Source of the DNA: Candidatus Sulfotelmatobacter sp.
GTDB lineage: Bacteria; Acidobacteriota; Terriglobia; Terriglobales; SbA1
Assembly: GCA_030151135.1 (NCBI GenBank)
Contig: JASLEQ010000565.1
Coordinates: forward strand, 1 to 5,002
Direction of reading: 5' to 3'
DNA: 5,002 bases
Shown here: one piece after another, positions 1-5,002 of the stretch
Position numbering within the stretch: position 1 is the first letter of the stretch
How the letters are laid out: every line of letters starts with the position of its first letter
Made by a program: the position numbers and the translations under genes
Notes under the pieces: generated by a model
The model's input: only the letters and a program-made list of their open reading frames with translations
Databases searched by the model: none
Told to the model about the DNA's origin: nothing

Positions 1-523
1 GTGTATTGCTGACTCCATAGAAATTGCCATCGAGCCCTTGCAGAACGGGGTACCACGGAGCGGCACCATCCGCATTATTGTCGAAGTTCCAGACAGTGGT
101 GAGAGCCCCGTTGGGAGTGAGTTGAAAGACGGTTCCGGAACTGAGCGATCCTCCCCACTCTGTCGTGCCGTAAAGATTCCCGTCCTTCCCCAGGCTCAGG
201 CCTCCCCAAGGCCCCGAACCGTCGGCACACTTAGCGAGGGAGCAGAAACTGTAAATTCGAGTGAAAGTTCCGGACGGCGTCATCTTAAAGGCGCTTCCGG
301 CCGCATTGCTATTGTCATCGCCAATCGTGCCGTAGATATTGCCATCTCGTCCCTGAGTCAGGATCCCGGCGAGCCCAACTCCTGTATCGTTCCGAGTATC
401 TTCGGGCCAAGTGTAGAGCTTTGTGTAGGTTTGCGCGCTAGCTGAAATTGTGAAAAGTCCGGCCAAAACGAGGGCTGAAACTGCCAGCCCTCGCCTGAAA
501 GTGAAAGTGCTTGCGATACTCAT
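1..523 (-). CDS. Exported GloVer-repeat (Gloeo_Verruco-type) beta-propeller-like protein, partial (C-terminus off the left edge)
   Basis: The frame is open from the ATG at 523-521 to the window edge, giving 174 residues with no stop. Residues 1-30 form a signal peptide: basic FRRG, a hydrophobic core (about 15-26) and an ASA|QT cleavage site after residue 30, so the protein is probably exported. The mature part has a repeat of about 51-54 residues with cores DGNIYGT (60-66), DGNLYGT (114-120) and DGNFYGV (165-171). The first two units continue with a G-S/T-x-F-(K/Q)-(M/L)-TP-(S/N)-G strand and then a Y/W-(S/N)-F segment. This pattern matches what is called the GloVer or Gloeo_Verruco tandem repeat, known in Acidobacteriota, Verrucomicrobiota and Gloeobacter; the biochemical role is unknown. 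Two cysteines (94 and 99) lie in the first-to-second repeat linker and could pair outside the cytoplasm. The start is supported by GAGGAGG three bases upstream and by the signal peptide beginning there. Family members usually have many more repeats, so most of the gene is missing. It is divergent from the kinase-regulator gene. Any sugar- or polymer-related role would be speculation. Confidence 0.88.
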   Translation of the reverse strand, partial: MSIASTFTFRRGLAVSALVLAGLFTISASAQTYTKLYTWPEDTRNDTGVGLAGILTQGRDGNIYGTIGDDNSNAAGSAFKMTPSGTFTRIYSFCSLAKCADGSGPWGGLSLGKDGNLYGTTEWGGSLSSGTVFQLTPNGALTTVWNFDNNADGAAPWYPVLQGLDGNFYGVSNT

Positions 524-526
524 AAG

Positions 527-533
527 CCTCCTC
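527..533 (-). promoter_or_regulatory. Ribosome binding site of the GloVer-repeat gene
   Basis: Read on the minus strand this is GAGGAGG followed by CTT and ATG. It is a near-perfect Shine-Dalgarno sequence with short spacing, and it fixes the start codon at 523. It is far stronger than the weak purine stretch before the divergent kinase gene. Confidence 0.85.
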
Positions 534-600
534 GGGTGATGTCTTTTCCCCAAACTGGCGAACCTGGAATTTAGTTCCCCGGGCGGAATCGCGATCTTTT

Positions 601-629
601 GCTATACTCGGGGCGGTTTTCTGTGGCAA
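601..629 (-). promoter_or_regulatory. Sigma70-like promoter for the GloVer-repeat gene
   Basis: On the minus strand the -35 hexamer TTGCCA (629-624) is followed by exactly 17 bp and the -10 hexamer TATAGC (606-601). Four of six bases match consensus in each box, with the optimal spacer. Transcription would start near 594, giving a leader of about 70 nt before the start codon at 523. Both boxes lie inside the large inverted repeat at 601-647, so anything binding that palindrome would affect this promoter. Hexamers and spacing are seen directly; promoter activity is inferred. Confidence 0.55.
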
Positions 630-647
630 CCGCACCCGAGCTATAGC
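601..647. repeat. 18-bp inverted repeat overlapping the divergent promoter region (candidate operator)
   Basis: The left arm 601-618 (GCTATA, CTCGGG, GCGGTT in order) pairs over all 18 bases with the right arm 628-647 (AACCGC, A, CCCGAG, C, TATAGC). The only irregularities are two single-base bulges, at A634 and C641. The loop is 619-627. Neither strand has a T-run after the stem (on the minus strand AAAAG follows), so it does not look like an intrinsic terminator. Both outer ends read TATAGC outward, and the minus-strand promoter lies within it. Best reading: an operator or a symmetrical promoter element between divergent genes. An RNA hairpin in a longer plus-strand leader is an alternative. 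Confidence 0.75.
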
Positions 648-697
648 GCCCGAGGTGCTGTTGGGTAGCTAGTTTGCACACTCCCCCGCTTCGTGTC

Positions 698-725
698 TTG
701 ACGAACTTCTAAAGAACTCTAAAGA
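698..725 (+). promoter_or_regulatory. Weak candidate promoter for the kinase-regulator gene
   Basis: TTGACG (698-703) matches five of six bases of the -35 consensus. TAAAGA (720-725) lies 16 bp downstream but matches only three of six bases of the -10 consensus. If used, transcription would begin around 731-733 and give an almost leaderless mRNA for the ATG at 737. The candidate overlaps the phased direct repeats, which would suit autoregulation. The outward TATAGC at 642-647 is an alternative -10, but no fair -35 sits 16-19 bp upstream of it. Confidence 0.25.
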
Positions 726-732
726 AAGCTAA
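708..732 (+). repeat. 10-bp-phased direct repeats before the winged-helix kinase gene
   Basis: TCTAAAGAA occurs at 708-716 and again at 718-726, exactly one helical turn apart. A third, degraded step at 728 keeps the CTAA core, so CTAA sits at 709, 719 and 729. OmpR/PhoB-family winged helices typically bind tandem direct half-sites spaced by 10-11 bp, and the gene starting at 737 encodes such a domain. This makes the repeat a candidate autoregulatory site. The repetition is seen directly; the binding role is inferred, and in such AT-richer sequence chance is possible. Confidence 0.5.
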
Positions 733-736
733 GCCC

Positions 737-3547
737 ATGATTCGGAACGATTCCGTAGAGGGAGTCCGTGACCCGTCTGCGCGCCTGTGGAAGTTCGCCA
801 GCTGCGAGTTCGACGAGCTGAGGCGCGAATTGCGTGTGAATGGAAGTGCGGTTGACCTCGAAGCGAAGCCGCTGGAAGTACTCGCCCATCTTCTTCAACA
901 CGCCGGCGAAGTCGTCACCAAAGACGAAATCTTGGAATCCGTCTGGCCCGGGACGGCTGTCGTGGATGGATCACTTGCTACCGCCATCTCGAAGCTGCGC
1001 AAAGCTATTGGTGACGAAGAACAACTCACTATCCTGACGGTCCCTCGAACCGGATATCGTTTGGCCGTTCCAGTACAGAGTAAAGCCCTGAGTGGTGGGC
1101 TCTGGCCAGATCTGGGACTGAGAGTAGGAGATTCGGTCCCGGGCCGCGATCAGTGGCGGCTCGTCAGGTCTCTGGAGTTCGCGGGCTCAAGTGAAGTCTG
1201 GATCGCTGAAAATCCCAAAACACATGAAATGCGGGTCTTCAAGTTCGCTTCCGACAGTACCGAATTGAAAGGCCTCAAGCGCGAAGTAACCCTGGCGCGT
1301 CTGCTGCGCGAGTCACTCGGGGACCGCCCAGACTTTGTTCGGGTATTAGAGTGGAATTTCGACTCCCCTCCTTTTTTCCTGGAAAGTGAATATGGCGGGG
1401 TGAACCTGGCGGAATGGGCCGAGTCTCAGGGAGGGTTGTTGAAGGTCCCACTGCCGACCCGGTTAGGCCTTCTGATCGATATTGCTGCGGCCATAGCAGC
1501 GGCCCACGAACTGGGTGTTCTACATAAGGATCTGAAACCCGCGAACGTTCTGGTCAGTCTTCACACTGGCGATCGATCCTCTGATGTCGACGCGTCCCCT
1601 TGGCAGATTAAGTTAGCCGATTTCGGTAGCGGGGCTTTGGCAGATACGGCGCGCCTCAACGCTCTCGGAATCACAAACCTCGGTTTCACCCAGACCGCCA
1701 CGGCGGATACCCTTATTACGGGGACGCTGAGCTATGTCGCGCCAGAGGTGCTCGGGGGCCACTCCCCTACAACTTCTTCCGACGTTTACGCCCTGGGAGT
1801 GATTTTGTATCAAATCGTCGTTGGAGAGTTCCGCAAACCTTTATCTCCAGGATGGGAAGCCGATATCCCAGACCCTCTTTTACGGGAAGACATTGCGGAG
1901 GCCGCCTGCGGAGACCCGATTCGCCGCCTGAAAACTGCACAGGAGTTCGTAGAACGTCTTCAGAATCTCGAGATTCGAAGAATCGAGCGCAATCGGGTGG
2001 AACGCGCCGAACAGCGGGCCGTGGCAGCGGAAAAAAAATTGGCTAACGCCCGGGCCCGGCGCCCATGGATTGCAGCAGCTATCGTTGCGCTGGCATTAGG
2101 TCTTGGACTGAGTCTCCTTCTGTACCGTCGCGCGGTAGCTGAGCGCAAGATTGCCGACCGCCAGACCGAGATCGCCAACGCCGTCAACCGCTTTCTCGCG
2201 AATGACTTGCTCGGTCGTAGCAATCCCTTCAACAGCGGCAAGGCCGATGAAACCCTGCTTGACGCTGTAAAACAGGCGTCTCCGGCGATTGATCGCCAAT
2301 TCGAAAATGAGCCGAAAGTTGCCGCTGAATTGCATCAAACAATCGCACGCGCGCTTGATCTGCGTACCGACTATCCGGATGCTCGCCAGGAGTACGAGCG
2401 AGCGGACGCTTTGTTTACCAAGGCAGACGGCGACTTGTCACAGGATGCGATCATCGTCAAGCTGCAACGTGCCGCATTGGAGGCGCGAAGCTATCAAGGT
2501 GGGACGCTAGATCGGGCAAAGGCCATTCTTTCAGAGCAGGAAGCGAAGGTTGCCAAGCTTGCTCACCCGCGCAACGACTTACTAGTTTGGCTTTCTAATG
2601 CACGCGGCATGATCGCGCTGATCGACAACAATGCCCAGTCGGCGAAGCAAAACTTCCAGGCTGCAGCGGACCAAGCCTCCATCGTTCCGCAGATCGATGA
2701 GAACACCCGCCTCGCCTTTAAGCAGCGCCTGGCATTCTCGAACATTCGCCTCGGCAACGGCGTCGAAGCGGAACGTCTATTTCGCGAGCTGATTTCCTCA
2801 TACTCACGCACCAGCGGCCCCGACAGTCCTGATGTTCTTCGCGTCCGGCTCAATCTGGCGCAAGCATTCATGATCCAGAACAAGAACGCGGAGGCCGTCG
2901 ACGAAACGAACCAGATTTACCCGAGCTTTGTCGAGAAGCTAGGCCGCGATCATGAACTTTCCATGCAAGTTCTAGCGACTCGCGCGCAGTGCGAAGGAAC
3001 GCTCGGCCGCTGGGATGATGCCGTTCGCGATGGTCTGGAATTGCACCAATTGGCCGTAAAGAAACAAGGGCCATCGTCTTTCTTTTCTATTGCTTCATTG
3101 GCCGATGTAGCCACCGCGCAATGCCGCTCGGGTCACGTCTCTGAGGGGGAAGCTAATGTCCGCAATGCCTACGAGTCGGCCAGGAAATCTTTCGGAGATC
3201 ATGCTGGACTTACCGGGGCCACAGCCGACGCTCTGGCCGACTGTTTAATTCAAAGAAATCATCTGGACGAGGCCTCGAAGCTTCTTGATAGCATCGATCC
3301 CACAGTTGTCGCGCAACTCGTGGGTGTTCCGGACTGGTCCGCAACCCTCGACCTAAGCCGGGCTGAGATCGCGCTTCGTCGAGGCGACTACGCACTGGCC
3401 AAAAATGTTGTTCAACCCGCCATTGCAGTCTTTTCACGTGGCGACGCTGAACCCTACCAGAAGCAGAGGTTGGCGAAAGTGCTTTCCGCGGTTGACGACC
3501 ACTCAGGTGAGAATCGAAAGCCTGAAGGGCGTCAGCCAAATAGGTAA
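737..3547 (+). CDS. Membrane-anchored fusion: OmpR/PhoB-type winged helix + Ser/Thr protein kinase + TM helix + TPR region
   Basis: 936 residues, probably a one-piece sensor, kinase and DNA-binding regulator. Residues 18-112 are a Trans_reg_C winged helix, with the recognition-helix segment DGSLATAISKLRKAIGD near 77-93 and wing TVPRTGYRL. Residues 141-410 are a Hanks-type kinase: Lys169 (VFKF), Glu183 in helix C, catalytic loop HKDLKPAN (263-270, Asp265 and Asn270), DFG (295-297), APE (335-337), Asp349 and Arg397 in the DP-x-x-R motif. The glycine loop (147-156, LEFAGSSEVW) is degraded. A basic, probably helical linker (402-443) leads to one membrane helix (444-463). Residues 475-920 are alpha-helical with about eight TPR-like hairpins, starting with an NRFLANDLL...TLLDAV...VAAELHQTIA block familiar from bacterial kinase-TPR proteins. 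The N-terminus should be cytoplasmic and the TPR part periplasmic. An in-frame stop at 710-712 makes ATG 737 the first possible ATG; its Shine-Dalgarno (AAAGAAAG) is weak. Related wHTH-kinase fusions exist, to my recollection, in Acidobacteriota and Xanthomonadales, but their targets are unknown. Confidence 0.92.
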   Translation: MIRNDSVEGVRDPSARLWKFASCEFDELRRELRVNGSAVDLEAKPLEVLAHLLQHAGEVVTKDEILESVWPGTAVVDGSLATAISKLRKAIGDEEQLTILTVPRTGYRLAVPVQSKALSGGLWPDLGLRVGDSVPGRDQWRLVRSLEFAGSSEVWIAENPKTHEMRVFKFASDSTELKGLKREVTLARLLRESLGDRPDFVRVLEWNFDSPPFFLESEYGGVNLAEWAESQGGLLKVPLPTRLGLLIDIAAAIAAAHELGVLHKDLKPANVLVSLHTGDRSSDVDASPWQIKLADFGSGALADTARLNALGITNLGFTQTATADTLITGTLSYVAPEVLGGHSPTTSSDVYALGVILYQIVVGEFRKPLSPGWEADIPDPLLREDIAEAACGDPIRRLKTAQEFVERLQNLEIRRIERNRVERAEQRAVAAEKKLANARARRPWIAAAIVALALGLGLSLLLYRRAVAERKIADRQTEIANAVNRFLANDLLGRSNPFNSGKADETLLDAVKQASPAIDRQFENEPKVAAELHQTIARALDLRTDYPDARQEYERADALFTKADGDLSQDAIIVKLQRAALEARSYQGGTLDRAKAILSEQEAKVAKLAHPRNDLLVWLSNARGMIALIDNNAQSAKQNFQAAADQASIVPQIDENTRLAFKQRLAFSNIRLGNGVEAERLFRELISSYSRTSGPDSPDVLRVRLNLAQAFMIQNKNAEAVDETNQIYPSFVEKLGRDHELSMQVLATRAQCEGTLGRWDDAVRDGLELHQLAVKKQGPSSFFSIASLADVATAQCRSGHVSEGEANVRNAYESARKSFGDHAGLTGATADALADCLIQRNHLDEASKLLDSIDPTVVAQLVGVPDWSATLDLSRAEIALRRGDYALAKNVVQPAIAVFSRGDAEPYQKQRLAKVLSAVDDHSGENRKPEGRQPNR

Positions 3548-3558
3548 GGACATCAGAC
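3548..3558. other. 11-bp gap between convergent genes, no terminator seen
   Basis: The TAA of the kinase-regulator gene (3545-3547) and the TGA of the quinoprotein gene (3561-3559 on the minus strand) face each other across 11 bp. I find no GC-rich stem with a T-run in or near the gap. Transcripts of the two genes probably overlap at their 3' ends, or end by factor-dependent termination inside the opposing gene. Confidence 0.6.
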
Positions 3559-5002
3559 TCAAGGTTCCGGCAGGGCCCACGCGAATAGCACGCTTCCGCT
3601 GCTCATTAGAACGTATTGGCGTCCGTCCAACTCATAACTGGTGGGCGAACTTGCGATCTCCGCGCCCGAGCCCGCATGCCAAAGAGTTTTTCCATTACTG
3701 GAATCGATCGCCAGGAAGTTGCCCATGGCATCGCCGGTGAAGGTGAGTCCAGCGTCGGTCGTCAAAACTCCTGACCCTGAGGTATATGGACCTAATTCAT
3801 GCGTCCAGCGCAGTTTTCCGGTCTGATAATCGATTGCTTCCAGTGTGCCCTTACCCCAGACATCGTAGTCTGCGCCAGCCCAACCGTACGTGCCGTCGGC
3901 AGGCTTTGCGAAGTAAATGCTCCAGCTCGGATGTGCGTCGACGATGAATAAACCATTCTTCGAGTCAAAACTCGGAGAACGGTAGTTTGTCAGGCCACCT
4001 TCGTCCGGCGCGATTAACCTCCCATCGGGCGCTGGTTCCTTTTTTGGATTCGGAATCGGGTGCCCTTCTTTGTCAACGCCAAGAGACCAGTTCACTGGGC
4101 CGTAGGGAGCGGTCAACAAACTCTTTCCATTGGTGCGGTCGAGAACGAAAAAATAGCCATTGCGCGATGTTTGCATCAACATCTTCTTCGGTTCGCCATG
4201 AAAATCGCCATCTACCAGCACCGGCGTTTCGACCGCATCCCAATCGTGCGTGTCATGCGGAGATACTTGAAATGCCCAGGTAAGCTTGCCCGTGTCCGCG
4301 TTCAAAGCGACGATAGAGCAGGTGTAGAGGTCATCCCCAGGTCGTGTCGTCCCATTCAGAACGGGAGTGGGGTTTCCGGTTCCCCAATAAACAAGATTGA
4401 GGTCCGGATCGTATGTTCCTGTCATCCACGTCATGCCGCCCGTTGTCTTGTTTGGAGTGCCGGGCGGAGGGGTTGAATCCCATTGCCACTGAGTCTCGCC
4501 CGTTTCCGGATCGATCGCGCGCAAATAGCCGCTAAGATTGTCGAAATCCCCGGAAACGCCGATGATCACATGATTGCGAACGACCAGCGGCGCCATCGTC
4601 GTCCAGTAACCTTTCTTTGTATCGGCGACCTGCACGTTCCAGCGAACGGTTCCGTCCTTTGCGTTGAGACATAGCAGATGCGCGTCGGGGCTTAGAAAAT
4701 AAATGTAACCTTTGTACATTCCCAAGCCGCGGTGTCCGATATGCAATCCCTCATTTTTGGGATATGTGTAATGCCAGACCTGGTGTCCTGAGCGGGCGTC
4801 GACCGCCCACACGTTGTCAGGAACCGTGAAATAGATAATTCCATTCACAAGGAGCGGCGACGACTTGATAAGCGACGGCTGGTTTGTCTGAAAAGCCCAT
4901 GCCAACGAGAGAATCTTCACGTTTTCCGGAGTGATCTGGGTCAGGGAAGTATGTCGTCGGCCAGAATAATCGCCATGGTATCCGGGCCAACTATCGGTTG
5001 GC
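3559..5002 (-). CDS. PQQ-dependent alcohol dehydrogenase-type quinoprotein (beta-propeller), partial (N-terminus off the right edge)
   Basis: 480 residues are visible, likely a periplasmic quinoprotein oxidising an alcohol or sugar with PQQ and a bound metal; the substrate cannot be read from sequence. The frame stays open beyond the internal Met at 4920 to the edge, and residues 8-27 include the family's N-terminal signature GDYSGRRHTSLTQITPEN, so the true start lies outside the window. Tryptophan-docking motifs of the A-x-D-x-x-(T/S)-G-x-x-x-W type recur about seven times, as in the eight-bladed methanol dehydrogenase fold. Other hallmarks, numbered in the visible fragment: YWGTGNP (Asn210), RPGDDLYT, PHDTHDWD (248-255, holding the catalytic-Asp region) and SRNGYFFVLDRTNG (Arg280, the PQQ-contacting position). 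The C-terminus has the usual (D)GRQYV...SG segment and then stops, with no CxxCH, so there is no fused cytochrome domain. The vicinal Cys-Cys pair of classical members is absent (only Cys111 and Cys228), and the usual metal-binding Glu position appears to be Phe between two Asp. It could be a divergent enzyme or a PQQ-ADH-like protein with altered cofactor binding. Confidence 0.9.
   Translation of the reverse strand, partial: PTDSWPGYHGDYSGRRHTSLTQITPENVKILSLAWAFQTNQPSLIKSSPLLVNGIIYFTVPDNVWAVDARSGHQVWHYTYPKNEGLHIGHRGLGMYKGYIYFLSPDAHLLCLNAKDGTVRWNVQVADTKKGYWTTMAPLVVRNHVIIGVSGDFDNLSGYLRAIDPETGETQWQWDSTPPPGTPNKTTGGMTWMTGTYDPDLNLVYWGTGNPTPVLNGTTRPGDDLYTCSIVALNADTGKLTWAFQVSPHDTHDWDAVETPVLVDGDFHGEPKKMLMQTSRNGYFFVLDRTNGKSLLTAPYGPVNWSLGVDKEGHPIPNPKKEPAPDGRLIAPDEGGLTNYRSPSFDSKNGLFIVDAHPSWSIYFAKPADGTYGWAGADYDVWGKGTLEAIDYQTGKLRWTHELGPYTSGSGVLTTDAGLTFTGDAMGNFLAIDSSNGKTLWHAGSGAEIASSPTSYELDGRQYVLMSSGSVLFAWALPEP

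Larger units (their letters stand above)
524..736. promoter_or_regulatory. Divergent intergenic region between the GloVer-repeat gene and the kinase-regulator gene
   Basis: These 213 bp separate two start codons facing away from each other, so they must hold both promoters. Contents in order are: the minus-strand ribosome binding site and a leader of about 70 nt; the minus-strand promoter inside the 601-647 palindrome; an extra CCCGAG at 649-654; a stretch without recognisable signals (about 655-697); and a weak plus-strand promoter candidate with phased direct repeats (698-732). CCCGAG or its complement occurs four times, at 531-536, 607-612, 635-640 and 649-654. I see no small gene or tRNA here. 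Confidence 0.7.

Noticed and set aside
38..445. Plus-strand open frame of 135 codons
   Set aside because: It is antisense to the GloVer-repeat gene, whose minus-strand frame shows a signal peptide, a ribosome binding site and clear repeats; the plus frame has no recognisable features.
438..635. Minus-strand open frame of 65 codons covering the GloVer leader
   Set aside because: It overlaps the real start in another frame, spans the promoter boxes, and its product is low-complexity and basic with no ribosome binding site noted.
601..647. Inverted repeat as an intrinsic terminator
   Set aside because: There is no T-run after the stem on either strand, and it lies between divergent start codons where no transcript should end.
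3522..3535. Small hairpin CTGA/TCAG as a terminator of the kinase gene
   Set aside because: It has only a four-base stem, lies inside the coding sequence and has no T-run.
3210..3539. Minus-strand open frame of 109 codons within the kinase-TPR gene
   Set aside because: It is antisense to a well-supported TPR-coding frame, and its Arg/Pro-rich composition is typical of a shadow frame.
4060..4476. Plus-strand open frame of 138 codons within the quinoprotein gene
   Set aside because: It is antisense to conserved quinoprotein motifs (GTGNP, PHD), with Arg/His-rich composition and no family resemblance.
3559..5002. Fused cytochrome c domain on the quinoprotein (quinohaemoprotein type)
   Set aside because: There is no CxxCH in the visible 480 residues, and the protein ends right after the last propeller segment.

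Overview
The window looks like a chromosomal piece of a Gram-negative soil-type bacterium, most likely an Acidobacteriota member. This rests on the combination of a GloVer-repeat exported protein, a DNA-binding/Ser-Thr-kinase/TPR fusion, a PQQ-dependent dehydrogenase-like beta-propeller and a GC content in the mid-to-upper 50s by eye. The lineage is inferred, not proven; Xanthomonadales also carry similar kinase fusions as far as I recall. I see no mobile element, CRISPR array, tRNA or rRNA.

Layout. (1) Positions 1-523, minus strand: the N-terminal 174 residues of an exported protein built from repeats of about 50 residues with the DGN-(I/L/F)-YG core. It has a clear signal peptide and a strong ribosome binding site, and it runs off the left edge. 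(2) Positions 524-736: a 213-bp divergent intergenic region. It holds a good sigma70-like promoter for the minus-strand gene (TTGCCA-N17-TATAGC), embedded in a nearly perfect 18-bp inverted repeat. It also has four copies of CCCGAG and a 10-bp-phased direct repeat (TCTAAAGAA twice) just before the plus-strand start codon. (3) Positions 737-3547, plus strand: a 936-residue protein fusing an OmpR/PhoB-type winged helix, a protein kinase domain, a basic/coiled linker, one transmembrane helix and a long TPR-like region. (4) Positions 3559-5002, minus strand: a PQQ-dependent alcohol-dehydrogenase-type quinoprotein, convergent with the kinase gene (11 bp between stop codons). Its N-terminus lies beyond the right edge.

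How the genes may work together. The membrane-tethered regulator/kinase sits head-to-head with the exported repeat protein and shares a structured intergenic region with it. This is a classic layout for a regulator and its target, and the phased direct repeats resemble the tandem half-sites used by OmpR/PhoB winged helices. The most interesting hypothesis here is that one polypeptide senses through an exported TPR domain, signals through a kinase and binds DNA at this promoter region. The quinoprotein is a convergent neighbour and need not be functionally linked. Functional links are inference; domains, repeats and motifs are read directly from the sequence.
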